Shown here in pieces: positions 36,100-44,939 of a stretch of DNA of 64,000 nt. How positions within the stretch are numbered: position 1 is the first letter of the stretch; each line of letters opens with the position of its first letter. The notes beneath the pieces are model-generated. The model worked only from the letters and a program-made list of their open reading frames with translations. It made no database searches and was not told the DNA's origin. Position numbers and translations under genes: made by a program. The DNA comes from Sphingobium sp. YR768 (GTDB lineage Bacteria > Pseudomonadota > Alphaproteobacteria > Sphingomonadales > Sphingomonadaceae), in the NCBI RefSeq assembly GCF_900111125.1, contig NZ_FOGE01000003.1, forward strand, positions 1 through 64,000, read 5' to 3'.

Positions 36100-38067
36100 A
36101 TGATCACTGCCTCTCTTGAACAGGCCGGCAACCGTTTCGAACTGCTTGTGCAGAGCGTGACCGACTATGCCATCTTCATGCTCGATCCGGGTGGCGTCGT
36201 CATCAGTTGGAACGCGGGCGCGCGCCGCTTCAAGGGCTATGAGGCGGACGAGATTATCGGCCAGCATTTTTCCCGCTTCTACATGCCGGAGGATCAGGCC
36301 AGCGGCATTCCCGCGCTGGCGCTGTACACGGCGGACCATGACGGCCGGTTCGAAGCGGAAGGCTGGCGCGTTCGCAAGGACGGTTCGCAATTCTGGGCCA
36401 ATGTCGTCATCGATCCCATTCGCGATCCGGCCGGGCATCTGCTGGGCTTTGCCAAGGTCACGCGCGACCTGACCGAGCGGCGCGCCGCGCAGGAAGCTCT
36501 GCGGGAAAGCGAGGAACGGTTTCGCCTGCTGGTGCAGAGCGTCACCGATTATGCCATCTATATGCTCGATCCGGTCGGCACGGTGACGAGTTGGAACCCC
36601 GGTGCGGAACGCGCCAAGGGCTATCGCGCCGAAGAGATAATGGGCCAGAATTTCTCCCGCTTCTACAGCGAGGAAGACCGGCTGGCCGGCCTGCCGTCCC
36701 GCGCGCTGCACACCGCCGAACGCGAAGGCCGGTTCGAGGCGGAAGGCTGGCGCATCCGCAAGGACGGGTCGCGCTTCTGGGCCAATGTCGTGATCGATCC
36801 TATCCGCGATCCGCACGGGCGACTGCTGGGCTTTGCCAAGATCACCCGCGACCTGACCGAGCGGCGCGAAACGCAAAAGGCGCTGGACGAAGCGCGCGAT
36901 GCCATCGTTCAAACGCAGAAGATGGAAGCGATCGGCAAGCTGACCGGCGGCGTCGCGCATGACTTCAACAATCTGCTCGCGGTGATCGTCGGCAGTCTGG
37001 ATCTGGCGCGGCAGCGACTGGCCCATGGCGGCGACATTTCGCGCTATCTGGACAATGCGATGACCGCTGCCGAGCGCGGCGCGACCCTGACCCAGCGGAT
37101 GCTGGCCTTTGCCCGCAAGCAGGAATTGAAGTTGCAGGGCGTCGACTGCATCGCGCTGGTGCAGGGCATGGCCGAATTGCTGCGCACCACGCTGGGCACG
37201 ACGGCCAGCATCGAAACCCATTTCCCCCTGACGCTGCGCACGGCCCATGCCGATCCGGCGCAACTGGAACTGGCCCTGCTCAATCTGGCGGTGAATGCGC
37301 GCGACGCCATGCCGGGTGGCGGGAAGATCGTGATCGACGCCAGCGAAATCGCCGTGGCCTCAGGCGAACGGCCCGATCTCACCGAAGGCAGCTATGTCCG
37401 CCTGTCCGTGATCGACAATGGCGAAGGCATGGACGCCGCCACGATCGAGCGGGCGCGCGAACCCTTTTTCACGACCAAGGGCGTCGGCAAGGGCACCGGG
37501 CTGGGCCTGTCGATGGTCCATGGCTTTGCCCAGCAATGCGGCGGATCGCTGACCATCTCCAGCCAACCCGGCCATGGCACCACCGTATCCTTATGGCTGC
37601 CGGTCACGCAGGGCGATGATGACTGGACCGCCCCCGCCCAGCCGATCGAAGAGATGATCGGCGAACACGCGCCGCTGGTGATATTGGCGGTCGATGACGA
37701 CGATCTGGTGCTGATGAACACGGCGGGCATGCTGGAAGAACTGGGGCACACCGTGTTTCAGGCGTCCTCGGCGCAGGAAGCGCTGCACATGCTGGAACGC
37801 GGCACGGTTGATCTGGTGGTGACGGACCATGCCATGCCGGGCATGACCGGTGCGCAACTGGCCGATTCGATCGAACAATTGCGTCCTGGCCTGCCGGTCA
37901 TCATCATCACCGGCTTTGCCGAACTGCCGCCGCATGTTTCCGGCCGGTTGCGGCTCGACAAACCGTTCCGGCAGGCCGACCTCGCAAGGGCGGTTGCCTC
38001 GGTCAATCACAGCCTGTCGAGCCGCACGGCAGCAGAAACAACCGGCGATATACTTCCCCAGCGTTGA
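36100..38067 (+). CDS. Hybrid sensor histidine kinase with two PAS domains
   Basis: 655 aa from the ATG at 36100; the frame is open further upstream but that part lacks domain character. The order is PAS (about 10-130), PAS (about 135-260), kinase dimerisation domain with His287 in GVAHDFNNLLAV, ATPase (NLAVNARDAMP, DNGEGMD, GTGLGLSMV) and a C-terminal receiver with Asp576 in VTDHAMPG. The two PAS domains are near copies (VQSVTDYAI, then FSRFY, EGW, WANVVIDPIRDP, LTERR in both), indicating tandem duplication. No transmembrane segment is seen, so it should be a cytosolic sensor. There is no partner regulator beside it. Confidence 0.88.
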   Translation: MITASLEQAGNRFELLVQSVTDYAIFMLDPGGVVISWNAGARRFKGYEADEIIGQHFSRFYMPEDQASGIPALALYTADHDGRFEAEGWRVRKDGSQFWANVVIDPIRDPAGHLLGFAKVTRDLTERRAAQEALRESEERFRLLVQSVTDYAIYMLDPVGTVTSWNPGAERAKGYRAEEIMGQNFSRFYSEEDRLAGLPSRALHTAEREGRFEAEGWRIRKDGSRFWANVVIDPIRDPHGRLLGFAKITRDLTERRETQKALDEARDAIVQTQKMEAIGKLTGGVAHDFNNLLAVIVGSLDLARQRLAHGGDISRYLDNAMTAAERGATLTQRMLAFARKQELKLQGVDCIALVQGMAELLRTTLGTTASIETHFPLTLRTAHADPAQLELALLNLAVNARDAMPGGGKIVIDASEIAVASGERPDLTEGSYVRLSVIDNGEGMDAATIERAREPFFTTKGVGKGTGLGLSMVHGFAQQCGGSLTISSQPGHGTTVSLWLPVTQGDDDWTAPAQPIEEMIGEHAPLVILAVDDDDLVLMNTAGMLEELGHTVFQASSAQEALHMLERGTVDLVVTDHAMPGMTGAQLADSIEQLRPGLPVIIITGFAELPPHVSGRLRLDKPFRQADLARAVASVNHSLSSRTAAETTGDILPQR

Positions 38068-38194
38068 ATTCATTTTCGAACTGTGCGATTGAAATAATTA
38101 TAAATATAGGATTTTCATCGCTCCTTGCTTGCAAGGGCGACAGACATCGCCAAAGGGGAGGTCATCGACTTTCGTCTCTAGCTTGCAGGATCGC

Positions 38195-39109
38195 ATGGAT
38201 ATTCCGACCGTGCCTACGCCCACGTCGCATTTCTTCACGTCGTTGCGCACGCGGCTTCATTATCTCGACTGGGGCAATCCATCTGCGCCCACGCTGATCC
38301 TGCTGCATGGCGGGTTCGACCATGCGCGCAGCTGGGACTGGACGGCGCGGGCGCTGGCGCGCGACTATCATGTGATCGCACCCGATCTGCGCGGCCATGG
38401 CGACAGCGCCTGGTCGCCCGACGGCTCCTATATGATGAGCAATTTCGTCTATGATCTGGCCCAGCTTGTCGACCTGCTGGACCGGGCGCCGGTGACGATC
38501 GTGGGCCACTCGCTCGGCGGGGCGATCAGCCTTCGCTATGCCGGCCTCTTCCCCGAAAAGCTGCGCCGGATCGTCGCGATCGAAGGCCTCGGCCTGTCGC
38601 CCGAACGTGTCCGGCAGCAAGCCGAGCAGGAGACGACCGACGTCTGGCGCCAGTGGATTGCGGGACGGCGCGCCAGCGCCGGGCGCACGCCGCGCCGCTA
38701 CCCCACGATCGAAGCCGCCGTTGGCCGCATGCGGGAACGCAATGAACATCTGTCGGTGGAACAGGCGCTGCATCTGACCGCCCACGGCGTCAACCGCAAT
38801 GAAGATGGCAGCTATGGCTGGAAATTCGATCCCTATCTGAATGCCCAGACGCCGCAGGCCGGCACCGACAGTGACCTCCCCGCCTTCTGGTCGCAGATCA
38901 GCAGCCCCACCCTCCTCTGCCTCGGCAAGGATAGCTGGGCGTCCAACCCGGTCCGGGACGGGCGCATCCGTCATTTCCAGAATGCACGACTGGTCGAGTT
39001 CGGCAATGCCGGCCACTGGCTGCACCATGACCAGTTCGACCATTTCATCACCGAAGTGCGCGGTTTTCTTCAGGAAGAAAGCAGCGTGGCGGATCGCGCC
39101 GCCCGCTAA
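38195..39109 (+). CDS. Alpha/beta hydrolase
   Basis: 304 aa from the ATG at 38195, chosen for the AGGA six nt upstream over an earlier ATG at 38129. It has the canonical fold: oxyanion LLHGGFDH, strand DLRGHGDS, nucleophile Ser106 in GHSLGG, and His in NAGHWLHHD near the C-terminus. Residues about 140-220 form a cap. The substrate cannot be determined; epoxide/haloalkane or ester hydrolases share this pattern. It is followed by the palindrome at 39123-39156. Confidence 0.8.
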   Translation: MDIPTVPTPTSHFFTSLRTRLHYLDWGNPSAPTLILLHGGFDHARSWDWTARALARDYHVIAPDLRGHGDSAWSPDGSYMMSNFVYDLAQLVDLLDRAPVTIVGHSLGGAISLRYAGLFPEKLRRIVAIEGLGLSPERVRQQAEQETTDVWRQWIAGRRASAGRTPRRYPTIEAAVGRMRERNEHLSVEQALHLTAHGVNRNEDGSYGWKFDPYLNAQTPQAGTDSDLPAFWSQISSPTLLCLGKDSWASNPVRDGRIRHFQNARLVEFGNAGHWLHHDQFDHFITEVRGFLQEESSVADRAAR

Positions 39110-39122
39110 GCGCGGCACCAGC

Positions 39123-39156
39123 GCACCACTGTATTGATAATATAATACAGTGGTGC
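39123..39156. repeat. Perfect 13-bp inverted repeat between hydrolase and membrane-protein genes
   Basis: gcaccactgtatt at 39123-39135 pairs exactly with aatacagtggtgc at 39144-39156 around an 8-nt A/T loop. It starts 14 nt after the hydrolase stop and ends 37 nt before the next ATG. It could be an intrinsic terminator or an operator; the lack of a long T-tail leaves both open. Confidence 0.6.
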
Positions 39157-39193
39157 TATTCTGCGATCCTGGACAGTTCCGGGAGCAGGACCG

Positions 39194-40252
39194 ATGTATA
39201 GCGAGAGCGATCTTCAGGATGCGGTGACAGCAGGCGTCATTCCCGCCACGGCCGCACAGGCGTTGCGCGATCATGTGGCGCAATTGCGCGCCAGTCCGGT
39301 CGTGGATGAAGAACATTTTCGACTGCTCACCGGCTTCAATGACATCTTCGTCGCCATCGCCAGCATCATCCTGCTGGTCGCGGTCGGCTGGCTCGGCAAC
39401 AGCGTCCGTTTGGGTGCTTCCCCGCATGAACCGGCCTTCATGTCGGGCCTGCTGGTCGCGGCGGCCAGTTGGGGTCTGGCCGAATATTTCACCCGTCGAC
39501 GCCGCATGGCCCTCCCGTCAATCCTGCTGCTGGCGGGTTTCGTGGGCGGCACCGGCTTTGCGCTGTTCGCGCTGGCGATCCGCATCTTCCCCCATGCCGG
39601 CGACAGTCTGGCGTCGCTGATCTTCGCAGCCGTCGCGGCGATGAGCGGCCTGGCCGCCTTCGCCCACTGGCGCCGCTTCCACGTGCCGATCACCGTGGCA
39701 GCCGGGTCCGCAGCCGCCGCCGGGGTGATCGCCGGCCTCATCATGGCGGCTACCCCGGATAGCAAAGCCCTGCCCTTCCTGCTCCTGCTGGTATCGGGGC
39801 TGGCGATCTTCGCCCTCGCCATGTGGTGGGACATGAGCGATCGTAGCCGGACCACGCGCCGGTCCGATGTCGCCTTCTGGCTCCATCTGGCCGCCGCGCC
39901 GATGATCGCCCATGCGCTGTTCCACCTGCTCGGCGTGCTGAACGGGGACGAGATCAGCGTGGGCCGCGCCATATTGGTGATCGCGCTTTATGTCGCCTTC
40001 GGTCTGGTGGCACTGGCGATCGACAGGCGGGCGCTGCTGGTGTCCAGCCTCGCCTATGTGCTGTTCGCGCTCTACGCGCTGTTCAAACAGGCCGGCGCCG
40101 TCGAACTGTCCTGGGCGCTGACCAGTCTGGTGATCGGCTCCGCCCTGCTGCTGCTGTCGGCGCTATGGCACCATGCCCGCGCGCTAATCGTCCATGGCCT
40201 GCCGCCGATGGTGACGGATCGCCTGCCCTATCTGGACCGGGCGACCGTCTGA
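39194..40252 (+). CDS. DUF2157-like multi-pass membrane protein
   Basis: 352 aa. A short N-terminal soluble segment (about 1-45) with AVTAGVIPATAAQALRDH is followed by about ten hydrophobic helices. This layout, and the N-terminal helix-loop motif, match DUF2157-type putative membrane proteins of unknown function. No catalytic or transport motifs are seen. The C-terminal helices end in a short cytoplasmic tail. It converges on the DUF2794 gene with a 14-nt gap. Regulation may involve the palindrome just upstream. Confidence 0.7.
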   Translation: MYSESDLQDAVTAGVIPATAAQALRDHVAQLRASPVVDEEHFRLLTGFNDIFVAIASIILLVAVGWLGNSVRLGASPHEPAFMSGLLVAAASWGLAEYFTRRRRMALPSILLLAGFVGGTGFALFALAIRIFPHAGDSLASLIFAAVAAMSGLAAFAHWRRFHVPITVAAGSAAAAGVIAGLIMAATPDSKALPFLLLLVSGLAIFALAMWWDMSDRSRTTRRSDVAFWLHLAAAPMIAHALFHLLGVLNGDEISVGRAILVIALYVAFGLVALAIDRRALLVSSLAYVLFALYALFKQAGAVELSWALTSLVIGSALLLLSALWHHARALIVHGLPPMVTDRLPYLDRATV

Positions 40253-40266
40253 CCATCAGCACTCGC

Positions 40267-40605
40267 TCAATCCTCGACGATGCGCAGCAATTTCCGTTCG
40301 ACCGGGGCCAGTACGCCCTGCAATTCCTGACCACGCTTGAGTATCTGACCGCTTTCACCGACCAGCGACCACATGCCCTGCCGATGACGCAGCGCCGGGC
40401 GTTTTTCGATGCGATATTCGGGACGTTCTGCACTACGGCGAAAGGCGCTGAAGATCGCTGCCTCCCGCCCCATGTCCATCGCATAGTCACGCCAGTGACC
40501 GGCCGACACCATCCGGCCGTACAAGTCCATGATCCGCTGCAATTCCAGCCGGTCGAACCCGACCTGACCCGCACCATTGACAGGAAACGGCGTCACATTG
40601 GTCAT
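40267..40605 (-). CDS. DUF2794 family protein
   Basis: A 112-aa soluble protein with the conserved VGFDRLELQRIMDLYGRMVSAG, then WRDYAMDMG and FSAFRRSAERPEYRIEKRP pattern of the DUF2794 family, found in alphaproteobacteria and of unknown function. Its ATG overlaps the stop of the serine acetyltransferase gene (TGATG), so it is translated with it. This conserved linkage may hint at a link with cysteine metabolism, but that is inference. Confidence 0.85.
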   Translation of the reverse strand: MTNVTPFPVNGAGQVGFDRLELQRIMDLYGRMVSAGHWRDYAMDMGREAAIFSAFRRSAERPEYRIEKRPALRHRQGMWSLVGESGQILKRGQELQGVLAPVERKLLRIVED

Positions 40606-41321
40606 CAGGCCCGGCCGCGCTCCTTGAACAGCGGCGCGTCATCGCCCGGCAGAACCGGTGTCTGCCGTTCGGCCATTAGTTCGGCGAGTCGCTTCTGAAG
40701 CTGCTCGACTTCGCACTGGAGCATTTCCAGCTTCTGCTTTTCCGGATCGAAACAATCGCTGCACGGCGTGCCGTAGGGCAGGAATTCGCGCTGATAAGCG
40801 GTGACATCCACCAGCATCGGCCGCGCGGGGATGCCAACCATGGTTGCCGCTTCGGCCACATCCTTCGTCACGACGGCATTGGCGCCGACCCGCGCGCGCG
40901 GGCCGACCTGAATCGGCCCCAGAACCTGCGCGCCCGAACCCACGATCACCCCGTCATGCAAAGTCGGGTGCCGCTTGCCCGCGATGCCATTGGCCGGATC
41001 GGTGCCGCCCAGCGTCACATTCTGATATAGGGTGACGTCGTCGCCAATCTCCGCCGTCTCGCCGATCACGGTGAAGCCATGGTCGATGAAGAAGCGCTTG
41101 CCGATCTTCGCGCCGGGATGAATGTCATTCCCGGTCAAGAAGCGCGACATATGGTTGACCGCACGGGCGAGAAAAAACAGATCGGACTGATACAGCCGAT
41201 GCGCCACCCGGTGGAAGGCCAGCGACCAGACGCCGGGATAAAGCAGAATTTCCGCGCGGGATCGCGGCGCAGGATCACGGGCTTTCACCGAATCCAGATA
41301 AGCAATGAGGTTGCGCACCAT
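40605..41321 (-). CDS. cysE: Serine O-acetyltransferase
   Basis: About 238 aa from the ATG at 41321; an upstream open frame to 41711 is leader without protein character. The N-terminal helical domain (SRAEILLYPGVWSLAFHRVAHRLY) is followed by a left-handed beta-helix of hexapeptide repeats. The catalytic motif is DIHPGAKIGKRFFIDHG, and it continues with TLGGTD, GKRHPTLHDGVIVGSGAQVLGPI and the MVGIPAR tail. It makes O-acetylserine for cysteine synthesis. The C-terminal extension of about 60 aa ends in a coiled helix (EMLQCEVEQLQKRLAELM). It lies divergent from a TauE/SafE exporter. Confidence 0.9.
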   Translation of the reverse strand: MVRNLIAYLDSVKARDPAPRSRAEILLYPGVWSLAFHRVAHRLYQSDLFFLARAVNHMSRFLTGNDIHPGAKIGKRFFIDHGFTVIGETAEIGDDVTLYQNVTLGGTDPANGIAGKRHPTLHDGVIVGSGAQVLGPIQVGPRARVGANAVVTKDVAEAATMVGIPARPMLVDVTAYQREFLPYGTPCSDCFDPEKQKLEMLQCEVEQLQKRLAELMAERQTPVLPGDDAPLFKERGRA

Positions 41322-41492
41322 CCCGTCGTCCCTGACCGTTTCCCAACATCTTATGAGCAACGCATATAAGCGAACCGGCCGATCATTTCCAGATGCTGCC
41401 CCAATCAGCCTTTGCGGCAATAAATAGAAACTTGCTTGGCGTAAGGATATATTCCAATCATGGAGGTAGACAATATCGCCAGGGGGTAATGG
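41322..41492. promoter_or_regulatory. Divergent promoter region, cysE versus TauE/SafE gene
   Basis: A 171-bp spacer between two sulfur-linked genes. It is A/T-richer near 41420-41470 (atatattccaatcatgg). It must hold both promoters, and a shared sulfur regulator is plausible. No operator was identified. An AGGGGG site at 41481-41486 supports the ATG at 41493. Confidence 0.4.
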
Positions 41493-42266
41493 ATGATCGA
41501 CACTTTCGTCGCCAATTTTGACGACATCTGGCCTTTCATCCTGGTCGGTTTCGGGGCGCAGATCATCGATGGCGCACTGGGCATGGCCTATGGCGTGATT
41601 TCCAGCACGCTGCTGCTGACGCTCGGCGTACCGCCCAGCCGCGCCTCCGCCAGCGTCCATGTCGCCGAAACATTCACCACCGGCGTATCGGCGATCAGTC
41701 ACATCCTGCACCGCAATGTAGACTGGAAACTATTTGCCAAACTCATCATCCCCGGCGTGATCGGCGGCGTAACCGGCGCCTATATCCTGTCCAGCATCGA
41801 CGGCGCGTTCATCAAGCCCTTCGTTCAGGTCTATCTTGCCTCGATCGGCCTCTATCTGATCTGGCGCGGATTCCACCTGCCGCCCAAGCCGCGCGACCCG
41901 AAATGGGTAACGCCGCTGGGTCTGATCGGCGGCTTCATGGATGCGTCAGGCGGCGGCGGCTGGGGTCCGGTCGTAACGTCCAACCTGCTGATTCAGGGGT
42001 CCAGCCCGCGCCATACGATCGGCACGGTCAATACGGTCGAATTCATCCTGACCACCGCGATCAGCCTGACCTTCATCTTCCATCTGGGCTGGGAAACCTT
42101 CACCACCTACACGCTGGGCCTGCTGGTCGGCGGTGTCGTCGCCGCCCCCTTCGGCGCCATGCTGGCCCGCCATGTCGCGCCGCGGGTGCTGTTCACGGCG
42201 GTCGGCATCATCCTGACGCTGACATCGCTGTTCGGAGTCGCCAAATATCTTGGATATATCGGCTGA
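41493..42266 (+). CDS. TauE/SafE family sulfite/sulfur-compound exporter
   Basis: A 257-aa inner-membrane protein with about eight helices and the two family repeats: GFGAQIIDGALGMAYGV in the first half and GLIGGFMDASGGGGWGPVVTSNLLIQG in the second. TauE/SafE proteins move sulfite, sulfoacetate or related anions out of the cell. Divergent orientation from cysE suggests a sulfur role; the substrate is not certain. The LysR-type gene follows 39 nt after its stop. Confidence 0.87.
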   Translation: MIDTFVANFDDIWPFILVGFGAQIIDGALGMAYGVISSTLLLTLGVPPSRASASVHVAETFTTGVSAISHILHRNVDWKLFAKLIIPGVIGGVTGAYILSSIDGAFIKPFVQVYLASIGLYLIWRGFHLPPKPRDPKWVTPLGLIGGFMDASGGGGWGPVVTSNLLIQGSSPRHTIGTVNTVEFILTTAISLTFIFHLGWETFTTYTLGLLVGGVVAAPFGAMLARHVAPRVLFTAVGIILTLTSLFGVAKYLGYIG

Positions 42267-42305
42267 ACCGCTTATATTCGGCTTTCTGATCGAGGAAGCC
42301 GATAA

Positions 42306-43238
42306 ATGTCCAGTTACCTGCCGACGCTCAAACAGCTCCAATATCTGGTGGCGCTGAAGGAACAGGGCCATTTCGGCAAGGCGGCAGATAGTTGCTTCGT
42401 CACCCAGTCGACCCTGTCGGCGGGCATCCGCGAACTGGAATCTTTGATCGGCGTCACGCTGGTCGAACGGACCCGGCGCGTGGTGCGCTTTACGGCGCTG
42501 GGCGACCGGATCGTCGAAAAGGCGCACCGCGTCCTGCGCGAAGCGGAAGAGCTGGCCGCCATCGCCGAAGCCTCCGGCAAGCCGCTGACCGGCGAATTGC
42601 GCATGAGCGTGATCCCGACCATCGCTCCCTTCCTGCTGCCGCGATTGCTGCCCCGGCTGCGCGCCGAACGGCCGGAACTCAAACTCTATCTGCGTGAGGA
42701 GACGAGCCAGGCGGCGATCGAGTCGCTGCGCCACGGCAATGTCGATTGCGTGCTACTCGCCCTGCCCTTCCCGATGGGGGATATGGAAAGCGAAATCCTG
42801 TTTCAGGACCGGCTCTATGTCGCCTTTCCCAAGGACGAACCGAGCAATCCGCCCGAATGGATCAAGCCGGGCATGATCGATGAGAGCAAGCTGCTGCTGC
42901 TGGAAGACGGCCATTGCCTGAAGGACCATGCGCTGGCGGCATGCAACCGTCCGGAGTTGCGGGCCAGCGCGACGATGATGGGCACATCGCTGCACACGCT
43001 GATCCAGATGGTCGACAATGGGCTGGGCGTGACGATGATCCCGGAAATGGCGATCGCCGGCGGGATATTGGAGCATACCAAGATCATCGCGCGACCGCTG
43101 GAATCGGAGCGCTCCTCCCGCGATATCGCGCTGGTCTGGCGCCGCAACAGCCCGCGCGAGAAGGAATTCCACATGCTGGCCGAAATTTTGCGCGACGCAG
43201 CGGCGGCGCAAAATTGCCGGTTGCCGGAGGCGGCGTGA
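42306..43238 (+). CDS. oxyR: LysR-type peroxide sensor, OxyR-like
   Basis: 310 aa. N-terminal winged HTH (LKQLQYLVALKEQGHFGKAADSCFVTQSTLS). In the effector domain, Cys204 and Cys213 (GHCLKDHALAAC) have the nine-residue spacing and sequence of the OxyR disulfide switch, and TSLHTLIQMVDNGLGVTMIPE is conserved. H2O2 oxidation should convert it into an activator of catalase and peroxiredoxin genes, none of which are adjacent. It may be co-transcribed with the TauE/SafE gene. Confidence 0.88.
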   Translation: MSSYLPTLKQLQYLVALKEQGHFGKAADSCFVTQSTLSAGIRELESLIGVTLVERTRRVVRFTALGDRIVEKAHRVLREAEELAAIAEASGKPLTGELRMSVIPTIAPFLLPRLLPRLRAERPELKLYLREETSQAAIESLRHGNVDCVLLALPFPMGDMESEILFQDRLYVAFPKDEPSNPPEWIKPGMIDESKLLLLEDGHCLKDHALAACNRPELRASATMMGTSLHTLIQMVDNGLGVTMIPEMAIAGGILEHTKIIARPLESERSSRDIALVWRRNSPREKEFHMLAEILRDAAAAQNCRLPEAA

Positions 43239-43326
43239 GACATGGGGAGGTTCGCTACTTCTGGGTGAGGTTTTAATGGCCAGAATGGATGGAAAGAGAA
43301 TGAACACGCCCCCTTTCCAAACCGTC

Positions 43327-43346
43327 ATCCCCGCGCAGACGGGGAT
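43327..43346. repeat. REP-like hairpin
   Basis: Exact 7-bp arms atccccg (43327-43333) and cggggat (43340-43346) around cgcaga. The wider string (cgtcatccccgcgcagacgg) is a very common dispersed intergenic repeat in proteobacterial genomes. It lies in the spacer after oxyR. Confidence 0.6.
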
Positions 43347-43534
43347 CCATCTCTCGGCTTTCCCCTTTATTGACAAATGAGGAGATGGGTTGCCGCGTTG
43401 GGCTGCGGCCGCCCTTCGGATCGCGAGAATGACGGACAAGGGTGGATTGGGGACGGTCCGATTTGGAGGAGATAATCGACCATACAGGACGCTGCGCGAA
43501 GAAAAATCATTCGGCATTAATCGTCCAATTACGG

Positions 43535-43861
43535 TCACTGCGGCACAGGTAGGCCGCGTATCTCTCGCCAGTATTCGTCACGCACATCGGTATCCACTTC
43601 GATTGGCATCGTGCTGCTCGGGTAGAGCCGATCAGCACCATCTTTTCGCGGCCCCGAAATCCAGTACTCCTCACCCGTCGCCACGTCGAAGTAGTTGGAC
43701 TTCAATCCACCACCACCGCCGCCAAGCCGTTGAAACGTGCGCTCTTGGTAGTGAACAGACTGACCCGACTGCGAGATCGTGACGCGGCCAATCCGAGCTG
43801 GACCGTTGAGGCCGCCCGACTTATCCTCAATATACATGATCCGAGTTCGTCTAGCGTTCAT
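43535..43861 (-). CDS. Conserved hypothetical protein
   Basis: 108 aa from the ATG at 43861; a longer frame to 43936 adds an unlikely leader. The protein is beta-rich with RTRIMYIEDKSGGLNGPARIGRV, then YQERTFQRLGGGGGGLKSNYFD, EYWISGPRKDGADRLYP and VDTDVRDEYWREIRG. A small conserved protein of this pattern occurs across many bacteria, but no function is known to me. The glycine run and paired Trp residues may form a ligand or nucleic-acid surface. It stands alone between the oxyR spacer and a repeat-rich gap. Confidence 0.7.
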   Translation of the reverse strand: MNARRTRIMYIEDKSGGLNGPARIGRVTISQSGQSVHYQERTFQRLGGGGGGLKSNYFDVATGEEYWISGPRKDGADRLYPSSTMPIEVDTDVRDEYWREIRGLPVPQ

Positions 43862-44495
43862 TGCAAGGCCTCCGCAGCCAGCGATAGCAAAGTCGATGGC
43901 CAACCGGAACGGCTGCTTTCCACCAGATTTGGTCATACCAGCCGATTGGATGTGCGGCCGGTTTCAGGAAATGCAAATGATCTGATCGAGTGACCACCTT
44001 TGGTCGCTTTGCACCGACGGTGCATATTATATGCGCGCAGAGGCGCGGAGAACGCAGGGCAAGCATGGCAATTTCCTCTGCGCTCTCTGCGCCTCTGCGC
44101 GAAATCTTTCTTTAATTTGGTTCACGCGGAGGCGCGAAGACGCGGAGAGTTTGCGCATTCTCTCCGCGTCTTCGCGCGAACAACATATATAGCCTGCGAC
44201 GCCACTCCAGCGACCTGTCTGTTCAAGCCGATACAACGATCGCCTCAGGCCCCAGCTTTCGCGGAAAAGGGGGATGATTTCGGGCATCATCACAGCATGC
44301 TTCCTGCGTCCATTTCTGGTCAAAACCCGCCCGACTGGCTCCTGTCCTACAGACCCCAAGTCAGCTACAGCATTACCTGCTCTCTTTCCATTGTCGATGC
44401 CTGTCGCCGCCCTGCGCTCGTCAAAAACGACATAAGGCGACAAAAACACGCGCGTTTTGCGGTTCTTTTGTCACTTTATGGTGGAAATCAGGCGA
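43862..44495. other. 634-bp gene-free stretch containing two related hairpins
   Basis: No supported gene. Open frames crossing it run through the repeats. The region 44035-44177 holds two tandem hairpins (separate entry). The remainder is unremarkable apart from an imperfect palindrome in acaaaaacacgcgcgttttg near 44443-44460, close to the end of moaE. Confidence 0.5.
44035..44177. repeat. Two tandem GC-rich hairpins with a shared sequence theme
   Basis: Hairpin 1: gcgcagaggcgcggagaa at 44035-44052 and onwards pairs with the segment ending gcctctgcgc near 44100 over about 25 bp with about three mismatches. Hairpin 2: gcgcgaagacgcggagag at 44132-44149 pairs perfectly with 44160-44177. Both arms share a CGCGGAGGCGCGAAGA-like theme, so they look like two copies of one BIME/REP-type element. 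Confidence 0.7.
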
Positions 44496-44939
44496 TCAAC
44501 CGCCCCAGCCTTTCGCCTTCGCGTCATCCTCCGCGCGCGCCTCGACCCATGCGGTTGCGCCGTCGCCGAAATGTTCCTTCTTCCAGAAGGGCGCGTGCGA
44601 TTTCAGCCAGTCGATCAGGAAGGCGCAACTTTCCAGCGCCGCAGTGCGATGGCGGGATGCCGTGCCAACGAAGACGATGCGCGCGCCCGGTTCCAGCCGC
44701 CCGAAGCGATGGATGACGCTGACGCCCAGCAGCGGCCAGCGGCCCAGCGCATCCTCCACGATCCGGTCGACCTGCGCCTGCGTCATCGCCGGATAATGTT
44801 CCAGCTCCAGCGCGATGAGGCCGCCCTCCCCACGCACCACGCCGGTAAAGCTCGCCACGCCGCCACCGCCCAGCGCCTCCAGCGCCGCCAGTTCGGCGGC
44901 AATGTCGAAGTCCTGCGGCTGGATCGAAACGCGCTTCAT
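44496..44939 (-). CDS. moaE: Molybdopterin synthase catalytic subunit
   Basis: 147 aa with MoaE hallmarks: VASFTGVVRGEGGLIALELEHYPAMT, then VSVIHRFGRLEPGARIVFVGTASRHR and the catalytic lysine region APFWKKEHF near the C-terminus. It transfers sulfur from MoaD thiocarboxylate to cyclic pyranopterin phosphate, forming the molybdopterin dithiolene. It overlaps the moaD stop by 4 nt. No other moa genes are present. Confidence 0.95.
   Translation of the reverse strand: MKRVSIQPQDFDIAAELAALEALGGGGVASFTGVVRGEGGLIALELEHYPAMTQAQVDRIVEDALGRWPLLGVSVIHRFGRLEPGARIVFVGTASRHRTAALESCAFLIDWLKSHAPFWKKEHFGDGATAWVEARAEDDAKAKGWGG

Noticed and set aside
41322..41711. N-terminal extension of serine acetyltransferase
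   Set aside because: The leader lacks family similarity and overlaps the start of the divergent TauE/SafE gene.
44027..44449. 140-aa open frame on the minus strand
   Set aside because: It runs through both GC-rich hairpins and has no protein-like character.
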